DNA from: Aeromonas diversa CDC 2478-85
GTDB taxonomy: Bacteria > Pseudomonadota > Gammaproteobacteria > Enterobacterales > Aeromonadaceae
Length of the DNA stretch: 64,000 bases
Reading direction: 5' to 3'
Assembly (NCBI RefSeq): GCF_000819805.1
Contig: NZ_CDCE01000016.1
Span: forward strand, 62,001-126,000
Both the position numbers and the translations under genes were made by a program. Shown in pieces: positions 25,848 to 34,916 of this stretch. How positions within the stretch are numbered: the first letter of the stretch is position 1; each line of letters begins with the position of its first letter. The notes beneath the pieces were generated by a model. That model was given only the letters and a program-made list of their open reading frames with translations, did no database searches and was not told the DNA's origin.

Positions 25848-26744
25848 TTATGAAAAGCAGGCGATCGCCTCTTCAAATAGGCTGCGATGCAGCGGTATGA
25901 GGGAGGGCCACTCCCGCCGGTAGCCGCCACCCGGCACGGCGGCGACGGGGAGGCCATGACTGTGGGCCATCTCGAAGACGGTGCGATCTCGCTGCCGGAT
26001 CCCTTCGTGACTCAATGCCAGATAACCCAGCTCATCGTCCCGATGCACATCCACACCGGCCTGATAGAGAATAAGGTCGGGCCCGTAGAGGCGCAGTGCC
26101 AGCGCGAGCCCCTGCACCAGCGTTTCCAGATAAGGGCCGTCTTGCAGGCCGTCGGGCAGGGGAAAATCGAGGTGGGAGCTGGCTTTTCTACTCGGAAAGT
26201 TGCGCTCGGCATGCAGGGAGAGGGTGATGATATCATCTCTGCCCTGGCAGAGGGTGGCACTGCCATCCCCTTGATGAACATCGAGATCGCAGATAAGCAC
26301 TCGCTGCGCTCGTCCCTCGGCAATCATCAGATGGGCTGCCAGCACCAGATCGTTGAAGAGGCAAAAGCCGCTGCCCATCGCCCTGTGGGCGTGATGATAC
26401 CCACCCGATATCTGCAAGGCACACCCCTCCTCACAGGCCAGGCGCGCCGCCATCACAGTGGCTCCAACCGAGAGGCGGGTGCGCTCCATTAGCAATGGAC
26501 TCCAGGGAAAGCCGATGCGGCGCAGTCTGAGGGGATCCAGAGTTCCCTGCAGCAGGGCATCCACATAAGCCGGATCGTGGATTTGCACCAGGGCGTCCCG
26601 GCTTATCGGCGAGGCTTGCTGCCAGTGCAGAGGAAGGCTCTGCAGGCTCTCATAAAGCGCCTGATATTTGGGCAAGGGGAAGCGGTGGTGCTCGGGAAGA
26701 GAGAGAGCCGAGTAGAGAGGGTGATAGAAGACGGTGGGGGTCAT
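25848..26744 (-). CDS. Histone deacetylase-fold (AcuC/HDAC-like) deacetylase
   Basis: A 298-residue class of zinc deacetylase. The active-site strings are visible: GGYHHAHRAMGSGFCLFND (paired His and the gatekeeper loop), CDLDVHQGDG (zinc ligands Asp and His), LYQAGVDVHRDDELG (third zinc Asp), and PGGGYRR near the end. Bacterial members deacetylate lysines, polyamines or small metabolites; the substrate here is unknown. The ATG at 26744 overlaps the T-tract of the upstream terminator and lacks a strong ribosome binding site, so expression is probably low. Confidence 0.88.
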   Translation of the reverse strand: MTPTVFYHPLYSALSLPEHHRFPLPKYQALYESLQSLPLHWQQASPISRDALVQIHDPAYVDALLQGTLDPLRLRRIGFPWSPLLMERTRLSVGATVMAARLACEEGCALQISGGYHHAHRAMGSGFCLFNDLVLAAHLMIAEGRAQRVLICDLDVHQGDGSATLCQGRDDIITLSLHAERNFPSRKASSHLDFPLPDGLQDGPYLETLVQGLALALRLYGPDLILYQAGVDVHRDDELGYLALSHEGIRQRDRTVFEMAHSHGLPVAAVPGGGYRREWPSLIPLHRSLFEEAIACFS

Positions 26745-26755
26745 ATATAAAGAAG

Positions 26756-26775
26756 AGGGGAGCCGTGGCTCCCCT
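26756..26775 (-). terminator. Terminator of the DUF2057 gene
   Basis: AGGGGAGCC (26756-26764) and GGCTCCCCT (26767-26775) form a 9-bp stem with a 2-nt central gap. On the minus strand it is followed by CTTCTTTAT. Confidence 0.75.
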
Positions 26776-26781
26776 TCGCGA

Positions 26782-27441
26782 TCACTGCTGCTGGATAACC
26801 CAGATCTGGAATGCCTTGCGTGTTTCGGCATCGGCCTTGTTATACCAGCTCTGCAACTGGGTCAGGGCTTCCGGGTTGGCCATGGCCTTGGTGGGCGCGG
26901 TTTGCAGCGGCTCGCTGTTGGCGGCCATCACGGCGGCCGTGGACACCGCGACGGTTTTGGGCTGATTGAAGGCCTTGCCCATGGCGACCAGCTCTTGCTG
27001 ATAGTCGCGGGTCAGTTGGAAGCCCTCTTGCTTGGGCATCACGAAGCGCTCGCTTTCAATACGCTGCCCGGTCACCTTATCCTTGAGCTGCACATCTTGC
27101 AGTTTCACGAACTCGCGAGCTTCGCCCTCGTTACGGGGCTTCTTGTAGTCCAGTACGATCTGTTGACCATCTTTTGATTCGAAGCTGAACACCAAGGGCT
27201 CGGCCGTGACGAAACGAGTGTCGGTGCGGTTGGAGTAGTTACCCTCGAAGGAGACCACCAGCTGGTGCTTGCCATCTTGCAGTTGCTGGTTTTTGCCATG
27301 TTCAAGCAGCTTGGCGCTGACGCTCTTGCCATCGATCAGTTCTACTACATAGGGCGCCTGGATATCCAGTTGAGCCGCGGCCAAGGCCATGTTGCCCCAA
27401 GCCAGAGCCGCTACGGTTGGCAGCAAAACGGTCAGTTTCAT
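26782..27441 (-). CDS. DUF2057 family periplasmic protein (YccT-like)
   Basis: A 219-residue protein with a signal peptide ending MALAAA. The DUF2057 hallmarks follow: a strand-rich start with VVELIDGKS, then LQDGKHQLVVSFEGNYS. The rest is polar with a helical C-terminus ending QSWYNKADAETRKAFQIWV. E. coli YccT (CsgI) is reported to affect curli polymerisation; no curli genes lie here, so function is open. AAGGAG precedes the ATG at 27441. Confidence 0.85.
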   Translation of the reverse strand: MKLTVLLPTVAALAWGNMALAAAQLDIQAPYVVELIDGKSVSAKLLEHGKNQQLQDGKHQLVVSFEGNYSNRTDTRFVTAEPLVFSFESKDGQQIVLDYKKPRNEGEAREFVKLQDVQLKDKVTGQRIESERFVMPKQEGFQLTRDYQQELVAMGKAFNQPKTVAVSTAAVMAANSEPLQTAPTKAMANPEALTQLQSWYNKADAETRKAFQIWVIQQQ

Positions 27442-27495
27442 TCTATCTCCTTGAACCTTCAAAGGGTACAAACCTATAAACCAAGGGGCATTCTT

Positions 27496-27524
27496 GCAGG
27501 TTTGCCGCTATGCGGCAAGCCTGC
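27496..27524 (-). terminator. Hairpin downstream of dinG
   Basis: A 13-position stem with one mismatch (GCAGG...GCGGC side against GCCGC...CCTGC) and a 3-nt loop, 27 bp after the dinG stop. There is no strong T-tract, so termination efficiency is uncertain. Confidence 0.5.
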
Positions 27525-27550
27525 CCAGAGCGGGCCTTGCTGCTGGTGCC

Positions 27551-29623
27551 TTACTCAATATGGCGCTTGAAGGGGGGGAGCGCATCGAGCAGCCCCTTGC
27601 CGTATCGTTTGGTCACCAGACGCCGATCCAATATGGTGACCCGCCCGGTATCGGCCTCTTTACGGATGAGGCGCCCGCAGGCCTGGATCAGCTTTCGTGA
27701 GGCCTCCGGCACCGTGACCTGCAAGAAGGGGTTACCGCCGCGCTTCTCGATCCACTCGGCGGTGGCTTCCTCAACCGGCGAGTTAGGCACGGCGAAGGGA
27801 AGTTTGGTGATGATGAGATTGGTGAGGTAGTGACCCGGCAGATCCAGCCCTTCCGAGAAGCTGCCGGTGCCCAGCAGTATGCTGGGGGTGCCTGCGTCGC
27901 AGCGCTGTCGGTGCAGGGTGAGCAGAGCATTGCGCGACGCTTCGCCTTGCACCAGCAGCGTTAGGCCCTGATCGCGCAGTCCCTCGGCCACCTCTTTCAT
28001 CTGCCGGTAAGAGGAAAAGAGCAGCAGGCTGGCCTTCTGCCCCTTAAGCAGCTCGGGTAGGCGCTCGATCAGTTCGCCGGTAAAGCCGGGATCGCTCGGC
28101 TCGCAGCGCATCTTGGGAATAAGAAGCTGCGCCTTGTCATAATCAAAGGGAGAGCGCAGGCGCAAGTAACGGGTGCCATCATGGTGTTTAAGCCCCGCCT
28201 GATGACGGAAATAATCGAAACTCGAGAGGGCAGTGAGGGTCGCCGAGACCAGAACGGCCCCCAAGCATTTGGACCAGAGCCACTCTTCAAGCAGATAACC
28301 GACCTCGATGGGAGAGGCGTGAACCATCACCTCGCCGGCATCACTTTGGTATAACCAGCGCGCCAGCGGTGTCTTGCCGGGTGAGACCTCCCGGCTCATC
28401 AACTCCCACAGCTGGTTGAAATGCTCAAGACGCTGCAAGAAGAAGCCCGCCTCGGCCAGCAGGGGCTCAGCCTCTTTGCGCTGTATCTCCCCCTCACGCA
28501 GGGCCTCGGTGAGCGCCCCCTGTAGCCGATCCAGAGCACGCAGCGCCTGCTTGCTACCTTCTCGCAGATTGATGGCGAGCAGTGGAAGGGGCTCTGGCAG
28601 CTCGCCATCCACGAAACGATGATGCGATTCGGTGCCAAAGAGCTCGGGGTGCTGTTTCACCCACTGCTCTACGGCCTTGAGATCGGGCAAGAGTGAGGCG
28701 AGGGCATCCTGTAATTTCAGCTGGGGATCGAGCAGGCTCTCTTTATTGAGTCGTCGGCCTATCTTGCCGGCACTCTGGGCGAGCTTTTCCAGAGTCTTGC
28801 GTGTGCCACTCAGGTGGACGGCGGCCGCGCCGTGATCCCGGGCAACGTTGGGTAAATGATGAGCTTCATCAAGCACATAGAAGCACTCATCGGGGGGCGG
28901 CAATATGATGCCGCCGCCCATGGTGAGATCCGACAGGAGCAGCGCATGGTTGACCACCAGCACATCACACTCATCCATCTTGTCTCTGGCGCGGTGGAAG
29001 GGGCACTGCTGATGGTGGCTCAGGGCCTTGTTACAGGTGTGGCGATCGGCGGCGATCCGCTCCCATGCCGTGTCGGGAATAGGCTCGGGCCAATTATCCC
29101 GGTCGCCATCCCATTTGCCATCCGTGTAGCGATCCCACAGTCGTTTATAGAGCTGCTTGTCCTCTTCACTGGGACGAATGCTTGAGAGCTGCTCGAAGGC
29201 GAACTCCAGGTTGGACTCCTCTGTCCCCATGGCCCCCTGCTCGAGCAGATGCTCGCAGCAGTAGCGTTGGCGCCCCTTGACCAGCATAAAGCGAAACGGC
29301 ACTGCGCAGTGTTGCAAGAAAAAGGGGAGATCCTTGTGGATCAGCTGCTCCTGCAGCGCCACAGTGGCGGTGGAGATGATGAGCTTCTTCTGTAGCAGGC
29401 GCGCCAGCGGGATGGCCCCCTGGGCATAGGAGAGGGACTTGCCGATCCCGGTGCCTGCTTCGGCCACCAGAATGCGGCGTGACTTGTCGTACTCCCCGCT
29501 CAGGGTTTTAGCAATTTCGGCCACCAGGAAATTTTGCTCGCGCCGGGGGACAAAACCCGGCAAGGCGTCGGCCAGCTGCCGGTAAGTGGTGCGGATGGCC
29601 TCTTTGAGACGGGGTGAGAGCAT
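27551..29623 (-). CDS. dinG: ATP-dependent DNA helicase DinG
   Basis: A 690-residue XPD-like iron-sulfur helicase, near the 716 residues of E. coli DinG. Walker A is AEAGTGIGKS (about residue 54). Four cysteines flank the Fe-S domain: one in GRQRYCCEH, then RHTCNKALSHHQQCPFH and MDECDVLVVNHALL. The DEAH box DEAHHLPNVA follows. C-terminal motifs include LLGTGSFSEGLDLPG and QACGRLIRKE. The enzyme unwinds R-loops and forked DNA 5' to 3'. The start at 29623 is the first Met before the domain; the ribosome binding site is weak. Confidence 0.92.
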   Translation of the reverse strand: MLSPRLKEAIRTTYRQLADALPGFVPRREQNFLVAEIAKTLSGEYDKSRRILVAEAGTGIGKSLSYAQGAIPLARLLQKKLIISTATVALQEQLIHKDLPFFLQHCAVPFRFMLVKGRQRYCCEHLLEQGAMGTEESNLEFAFEQLSSIRPSEEDKQLYKRLWDRYTDGKWDGDRDNWPEPIPDTAWERIAADRHTCNKALSHHQQCPFHRARDKMDECDVLVVNHALLLSDLTMGGGIILPPPDECFYVLDEAHHLPNVARDHGAAAVHLSGTRKTLEKLAQSAGKIGRRLNKESLLDPQLKLQDALASLLPDLKAVEQWVKQHPELFGTESHHRFVDGELPEPLPLLAINLREGSKQALRALDRLQGALTEALREGEIQRKEAEPLLAEAGFFLQRLEHFNQLWELMSREVSPGKTPLARWLYQSDAGEVMVHASPIEVGYLLEEWLWSKCLGAVLVSATLTALSSFDYFRHQAGLKHHDGTRYLRLRSPFDYDKAQLLIPKMRCEPSDPGFTGELIERLPELLKGQKASLLLFSSYRQMKEVAEGLRDQGLTLLVQGEASRNALLTLHRQRCDAGTPSILLGTGSFSEGLDLPGHYLTNLIITKLPFAVPNSPVEEATAEWIEKRGGNPFLQVTVPEASRKLIQACGRLIRKEADTGRVTILDRRLVTKRYGKGLLDALPPFKRHIE

Positions 29624-30019
29624 GGGACAAAATGCCGATTCTGTAACTGGGTGACACAGAATAGCGAAAGAGGGCACCTGAGCGCGAGTAGGTAGTGCCG
29701 AGAAAGGGCCGCGGGCTCCGCAGACCCCTCCCAATACATTGCGCTGCGGTAGTGCCGAACGGGGCAATAGTGTGTGCTCAGAGGGTGGCATGGCCAGCAA
29801 AAATGGCTAAAAAACGTTTGCCAATGGTTGTCCAAAGGATAATGGGATCCTGGTCACGTTTTGATATTGCAGACCATCGAGCCGGTAAAAAGTTCCCGGT
29901 TTTTTTATTGCGGATTACTAACCCCGGTGCTAGTCTCGGCTGCATAGTGACGCAGAGAACGTCGCTAACACAGGGAATAACAAAGACTTAGTGTTTAATT
30001 ACAGTAGGCATTGGAAACT
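29624..30019. other. Divergent region between dinG and the porin gene
   Basis: This is 396 bp with no convincing gene. It holds an 11-bp direct repeat GGTAGTGCCGA at 29691-29701 and 29748-29758, on the dinG side. A short CCGG/CCGG hairpin with a T7 tract lies around 29882-29907, just upstream of the porin promoter. No OmpR consensus can be assigned by eye. Confidence 0.45.
29908..29936 (+). promoter_or_regulatory. Probable porin promoter
   Basis: -35 TTGCGG (29908-29913), a 17-bp spacer and -10 TAGTCT (29931-29936) lie about 85 bp before the porin ATG. The long leader is typical of abundant porin mRNAs. Confidence 0.5.
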
Positions 30020-31051
30020 ATGAAAAAGACAATTCTGGCAATCGCCATCCCGGCTCTGTTCGCCTCCGCTGCTAACGCCACCGTCGTTTATGACAAAGAC
30101 GGTACTACCTTCGACATCTATGGCCGTGTTCAGGCTAACTACTACGGTGAGCACGACAACACTGATGCCGAGCTGAAGGGTACCTCCCGTCTGGGTTGGT
30201 CCGGTAAAGTTCAGCTGGACAGCATCTGGTCCGCCTTTGCCAAGACTGAGTGGCAAATCGAGGCTGAAAATTCTCGTGAAAAGACCAAGAAGAACAATCT
30301 GGACCCGCGCCACATCTACGTAGGTTTCGATGGTTCCCAGTACGGTAAGATCCTGTTCGGTCAGACCGATACCGCCTTCTACACCAACGTCGTAGAAAGA
30401 ACCGATATCTTCAACGAATGGGGCTCCGAGGCTAACTTCTACGGTAGCCGTCAGGAAGGTCAGGTCATCTATATGGGCAAGTGGGGCGGTTTCTTCGCTA
30501 ACGCCTCCTACCAGACCAACGATGAGAATGCATCACTGACCTTTGGCTCTGACAATAACGGCACCAAGTACGAGCTGGTTAACAGTAAGCTGGAGCACGG
30601 TTATGCCGCAGGTCTGGGCTATGACTTCGACTTCGGTCTGGGTCTGGCTGCCGCTTATGCCAAGAACGACTATCAGTCCAAAGGCACCAGCGTAACTGCT
30701 GACAAAGAAGACTGGGCACTGGTCGCTTCTTACACCATCGGTGGCTTCTACTTCGCCGGCCTCTACAACGAGAGCCAAATCTCCAGCGGCAGCCAAGAAG
30801 TTGACTTCAACGGCTACGAACTGGCTGCTTCCTACAACGTAGACGCCTGGACCTTCCTGACCGGCTACAACAAGTCCGAGATCGACGACGTCCAGAACTC
30901 TTTCGTTGCTAAGGGTGATCTCGCTGACTACACCTACCTGGGTGTTCAGTACTCCTTCACTCCGAAGCTGAAGGCCTACACCGAGTACAAGATCAACGGT
31001 ATCGACAACATGGACGACGAGTGGACTGTCGCCATGCAGTACAACTTCTAA
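30020..31051 (+). CDS. Gram-negative general porin (OmpC/OmpF-like)
   Basis: A 343-residue outer-membrane beta-barrel porin. A signal peptide of about 20 residues ending SAANA is followed by TVVYDKDGTTFDIYGRVQAN, the classical first strand of trimeric porins. Alternating strands run to the C-terminal WTVAMQYNF, whose terminal Phe is the BAM recognition signal. The loop 3 region (FYTNVVERTDIFNEWG) is acidic. Codon use is strongly biased, as in highly expressed genes. It allows passive entry of small solutes. It stands alone between its own promoter and a strong terminator. Confidence 0.93.
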   Translation: MKKTILAIAIPALFASAANATVVYDKDGTTFDIYGRVQANYYGEHDNTDAELKGTSRLGWSGKVQLDSIWSAFAKTEWQIEAENSREKTKKNNLDPRHIYVGFDGSQYGKILFGQTDTAFYTNVVERTDIFNEWGSEANFYGSRQEGQVIYMGKWGGFFANASYQTNDENASLTFGSDNNGTKYELVNSKLEHGYAAGLGYDFDFGLGLAAAYAKNDYQSKGTSVTADKEDWALVASYTIGGFYFAGLYNESQISSGSQEVDFNGYELAASYNVDAWTFLTGYNKSEIDDVQNSFVAKGDLADYTYLGVQYSFTPKLKAYTEYKINGIDNMDDEWTVAMQYNF

Positions 31052-31073
31052 ACGAAGCTGTCTGACGATAGTG

Positions 31074-31106
31074 AAACCGGGGCCTGGCCCCGGTTTTCTT
31101 TTTTTT
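31074..31106 (+). terminator. Strong terminator of the porin gene
   Basis: AAACCGGGG (31074-31082), loop CCTGG, CCCCGGTTT (31088-31096), then a T-rich tract to 31106. Confidence 0.92.
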
Positions 31107-31314
31107 CGCCTTTCCCATTTCAGCCAGTGTCTTCGCGGGGAGGAGGTCGGTCTGCGCTGCGCCCAGTGATTTGGTTCGTATCTGCCCACAAGGGGCCAAG
31201 CGGCCGGCTGAAAAGAGGAAAAGTTGTCCATACCCTGCCGGAACAGAGTAGAGGGCGGTTTGCTCATTGGCTGCAATGAGCCAGCTAAATGGGGGGCTCG
31301 TCTCTGGTTGAGAG

Positions 31315-31336
31315 TCTGCTCGTCATGCCGAGCAGA
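31315..31336 (-). terminator. Hairpin after the HD-GYP regulator gene
   Basis: A perfect 8-bp inverted repeat, TCTGCTCG (31315-31322) and CGAGCAGA (31329-31336), 8 bp beyond the stop of the minus-strand regulator. There is no T-tract, so it may protect the 3' end rather than terminate. The surrounding 31052-31344 holds no gene that I can see. Confidence 0.45.
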
Positions 31337-31344
31337 CGGGGGGA

Positions 31345-32859
31345 TTATTCACCCATATAGGTGTCGCGATATTGGTCTCGAATGGCCAGGAATTGATCCA
31401 TGTTGCCCAACATCAGGTCCACCAGCTGCGGGTCGAAGTGTTTTCCTCGCTCTTCGGCGATCAGGGTGAGCACCTTGTCCAGTGGCCACGCCTTCTTGTA
31501 GCAGCGATCCGAGCCCAGGGCATCAAACACATCGGCCAACGCGACGATGCGCCCCTCAAGGGGGATCTGCTCAGCTTGCAGCCCTTTGGGGTAACCCGAA
31601 CCGTCCCACTTCTCATGATGGCTACCCGCTATGGTGGCGCCAATCTGAAAGAGCTCGAGCTGGCTGCCTGAGAGCATGTCTTGCCCCAGCTGGGCGTGGG
31701 TTTTCATGATCTCCCACTCTTCCGGTGTCAGCTTGCCGGGTTTGTGGAGGATCGAATCTGGGATCCCGACCTTGCCGATATCGTGCAGCGGGGAGGCGCG
31801 TTTGAACATCTCACAGCGTTCCTCTTCCATACCGAGCAGATGGCAGAAGAGCTCGGTGTAGAGAGCCACCCGTTTTACGTGCAGTCCTGACTCTTTTGAA
31901 CGAGTCTCAACCAGCTCGCCGATCCGATAGATGATCTCGCGTTGGTTATCGGCAATCACTTCATTGAGACGGATATTTTCCAGGGCGACGATGATGCTCT
32001 CGGTAAAGAGGCTGAGCAGATTGGTATCGACCTCGCTCAGATGCTGGCTACCTTCGATGTGAAACAACAGATGATGACGGCTGTTTTTGCAATAAAGCAC
32101 CAGCTCCTCTTTCTCGTAGACATTGCTTTGGCTACGCATCGCCTGCTGCACGATCGGTGGAGCCTGCTCTATCTGCAGTGACAACAAGGTTGGCTCAAGA
32201 GATTGCAGCACCTCGTTGTCATGCACCTCGTAGGCGTGCTGCTTGGCGTCATAGAGGGCGGAGTCTTCCAGATTGAGCAGGGCCGTCAACTGCTCTCGTG
32301 CGCCATCGATGAAGTTGCGCAGGGCCCGTTTTTCGAAGATGCCACGGGATGCTTCAATCACTTTCTGCAAGCCACGACGGTTACGATCCAGAGTGCGGAT
32401 ATCCCGATAGGAGCGCAGGCTGGCGCGTAGCAGGGTACGCAGTTTTTGTGAGGTGAGTTCGGTCTTGTCTTTGTAGTCGTTGATATCGAAATTGGCGACC
32501 ACATCGTCTTCCGGGGCCTGGCCTGGCTGACCGGTGCGCAGCACGATACGAATCATGCCGTTTTGAATCTCTTCTCGCACGTAGCGCACCACATCGAGAC
32601 CGGCATTATCGGTTTCCATGACCACATCAAGCAGCAGCAGGGCAATATCGTCCTGCTGCGCCAACATCGACTTCGCCTCCTTGGCGCTGTAGGCGTGAAG
32701 TAGCTCCAGCCCTTTTCCATCGAACTCAAACTGCGAAAGGGTGATGCGAGTGACACGGTGAACCTCGGGCTCATCGTCTACTACCATCACCTTCCAGCGC
32801 CGTTTGTGCTCCGTCACCGGAGAAGCGTCATCTTCGATAATCAGGATATCGTCATCCAT
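31345..32859 (-). CDS. Response regulator with DUF3369 and HD-GYP domains
   Basis: A 504-residue cytoplasmic regulator. The receiver domain (about 22-150) has the acidic pair Asp28/Asp29 and phosphoacceptor Asp78 in LLLLDVV. A DUF3369 domain (about 155-320) follows. The HD-GYP phosphodiesterase (about 325-495) has HDIGKVGIP, HHEKWDGSGYPKGL and LADVFDALGSDRCY. HD-GYP enzymes hydrolyse cyclic di-GMP, so this protein probably lowers c-di-GMP when phosphorylated. The ATG at 32859 has GGATAA upstream. No kinase gene is adjacent; it is divergent from a chemoreceptor gene. Confidence 0.92.
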   Translation of the reverse strand: MDDDILIIEDDASPVTEHKRRWKVMVVDDEPEVHRVTRITLSQFEFDGKGLELLHAYSAKEAKSMLAQQDDIALLLLDVVMETDNAGLDVVRYVREEIQNGMIRIVLRTGQPGQAPEDDVVANFDINDYKDKTELTSQKLRTLLRASLRSYRDIRTLDRNRRGLQKVIEASRGIFEKRALRNFIDGAREQLTALLNLEDSALYDAKQHAYEVHDNEVLQSLEPTLLSLQIEQAPPIVQQAMRSQSNVYEKEELVLYCKNSRHHLLFHIEGSQHLSEVDTNLLSLFTESIIVALENIRLNEVIADNQREIIYRIGELVETRSKESGLHVKRVALYTELFCHLLGMEEERCEMFKRASPLHDIGKVGIPDSILHKPGKLTPEEWEIMKTHAQLGQDMLSGSQLELFQIGATIAGSHHEKWDGSGYPKGLQAEQIPLEGRIVALADVFDALGSDRCYKKAWPLDKVLTLIAEERGKHFDPQLVDLMLGNMDQFLAIRDQYRDTYMGE

Positions 32860-33150
32860 AGGCTTATCCAGCGTGATCCCTTGCCTATCCCATTTTCCCA
32901 ATCTTAGGAAACTTATCAGAAAATAAAAATGGTCGGCGTGCAGCAAGAACGTAAAACGGGAGCAAGAGCAACTTGTAGCGGAAGGAGTGTGCATATCATG
33001 ACCAATTATAAGGGCTAAGGAGCGCATCGGGTGACAGCGTATGGCTCTCAGCGGGGCTGATTGGCAGCGATGAGGCCGGGGAGACTATGCTCAGTGATAA
33101 ACCTTAGGGTGATATGTCGCTGTGGAAAAGGAACAACAAGGAAGGCTGTA

Positions 33151-34818
33151 ATGACACTCAAACAGAAGATCCTGCTGCTCGGCGCGCTGCCGGTGCTGCT
33201 CATGGCGGCAGCGATAAATATTAGCAACTACGTGATAGCGAAAAGCGATCTCGAGAGCGAGTTATCCCGCAATCGTGAGCAGGCCATCAAGGAGCGTAAG
33301 GCCCTGCTGGGCAGCTACATCATGTTGGCTCAGACCTCGATCGCCAAGACACTGGCCGAGCCCGATACCCCCGAAAGCCGGGAGAAAGTGAAAGAGATCC
33401 TGCGTGCCCTGCGTTACAGCAGTGACGGCTACTTTTTCATGTTTGACTTCGCCGGGGTGCAAGTCATGCATGCAGCCTCACCGGCTCTGGAGGGAAAGAA
33501 CCGTTGGCAGGACAAGGATGCTCAGGGGAAGCTGCTTATTCAGGAGATCGTCAAGTCGGCGCGCATGGGTGATGGTTTCACCGAGTATTGGACCAACAAA
33601 CCCTCGATTGGCCGTGATGCCCCCAAGCTCTCCTACAACGTGGTTATCGACAAATATCAGTGGGTGTTGGGGACCGGGTTTTACATCGACGACATCGACA
33701 ATGAGCTGGCGGCGTTGCGGGCTCAGCGCGAAGAGGCGCTCTATGGGTCGATGGGTAGCAATGTCCTGCTGACGCTGCTGGTGTTGGCGGTCACACTGGC
33801 GACGACCCTGATGATCGGTAACCGAGTTGCCAAGCCGCTAGCCGATGCGGTCAGCGCCCTCAACGACATTGCCGCCGGGGAGGGGGATCTGACCCAGCGG
33901 CTCAAGGTGCAAAGCAATGATGAGGTCGGTCAGTTGGCCAGTGCCTTCAACCGGTTTGTGGAGCGGATACAGAATGTGGTGAGCCAGGTAGGGCGAACCA
34001 GCAATGAGCTCTTCGTGGCGGTGGAGCGATTGCGCGATCTCAGTGAACGCAGCGATCATCAGATGCAGGGCCATAGTCGCGAGACGGATCAGGTGGTCAC
34101 CGCCGTGACCGAGATGAGCTCTACGGCTCAAGAGGTTGCCTCCAGTGCCTCCAATGCGGCGTCGGCAACCTCTGAGGCGGCAAGGGAATCTGATGAGGCG
34201 CGCAGTGTGGTCGATACGGCCATCTCCAGTATCAACCGCTTGGTCAGTGAGGTGCACTCTGCCTCCTCAGTCATTGAGCAGTTGGCCCATGAGACCGGCA
34301 AGATTGAGTCCGTGGTGGAGGTGATCCGCGGGATTGCCGAACAGACCAATCTGTTGGCGCTTAACGCCGCCATCGAGGCGGCGCGTGCGGGTGAACAGGG
34401 CCGAGGTTTTGCCGTCGTTGCCGATGAGGTGCGCTCGCTCGCCGGGCGCACCCAGCAGAGCACCAAAGAGATTAATGAGATGCTGCAGCGGCTGCAAAGT
34501 GGAGTGCGCCAGGCGGTGGAGGTTATGGGCGCCAGTGAATCCCGCAGCCAGGAGACAGTGGAAGAAGCGGCTCGGATCGCCGCCTCTCTCGATACCATGG
34601 TCAGCGCAGTATCGACCATCAACGACATGAACTTGCAGATAGCGGCGGCGGCTGAGGAGCAAAATGCCGTCTCAGAAGAGATAAACCGTAACCTGGTCGC
34701 CATACAGCAGATTGTCGGTGAGCTGACCGAGGTCGCACGCGATACCCACAGAACGACCCAGGATCTTGCGCATAATGGGGACGAGCTCAAGAGCCTTGTC
34801 GGCCAATTTCGCTACTGA
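33151..34818 (+). CDS. Methyl-accepting chemotaxis protein with single Cache domain
   Basis: A 555-residue chemoreceptor. Membrane helices at about 9-25 and 198-218 flank a periplasmic single Cache domain with DGYFFMFDFAGVQVMHAASP and WVLGTGFYIDDI. A HAMP domain (about 220-272) includes NDEVGQLASAFNRF. The signalling hairpin tip IRGIAEQTNLLALNAAIEAA and then RAGEQGRGFAVVADEVR is intact, with coiled coils on both sides. Such Cache domains often bind short carboxylates; the ligand here is unknown. AAGGAAGG precedes the ATG at 33151. It has no C-terminal CheR-tether pentapeptide. Confidence 0.93.
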   Translation: MTLKQKILLLGALPVLLMAAAINISNYVIAKSDLESELSRNREQAIKERKALLGSYIMLAQTSIAKTLAEPDTPESREKVKEILRALRYSSDGYFFMFDFAGVQVMHAASPALEGKNRWQDKDAQGKLLIQEIVKSARMGDGFTEYWTNKPSIGRDAPKLSYNVVIDKYQWVLGTGFYIDDIDNELAALRAQREEALYGSMGSNVLLTLLVLAVTLATTLMIGNRVAKPLADAVSALNDIAAGEGDLTQRLKVQSNDEVGQLASAFNRFVERIQNVVSQVGRTSNELFVAVERLRDLSERSDHQMQGHSRETDQVVTAVTEMSSTAQEVASSASNAASATSEAARESDEARSVVDTAISSINRLVSEVHSASSVIEQLAHETGKIESVVEVIRGIAEQTNLLALNAAIEAARAGEQGRGFAVVADEVRSLAGRTQQSTKEINEMLQRLQSGVRQAVEVMGASESRSQETVEEAARIAASLDTMVSAVSTINDMNLQIAAAAEEQNAVSEEINRNLVAIQQIVGELTEVARDTHRTTQDLAHNGDELKSLVGQFRY

Positions 34819-34825
34819 TCAGAGA

Positions 34826-34855
34826 GGCAACCGGTCCTTTGGCCGGTTGCCTGTT
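34826..34855 (+). terminator. Terminator-like hairpin after the chemoreceptor gene
   Basis: GGCAACCGG (34826-34834) and CCGGTTGCC (34843-34851) make a 9-bp stem with an 8-nt loop. The following TGTTG is only weakly T-rich. Confidence 0.6.
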
Positions 34856-34916
34856 GGGGAACACGGCATAATGTGGGACAATTTGCTCCCACATCCTACT
34901 CATCTCTCCTCGGCCC

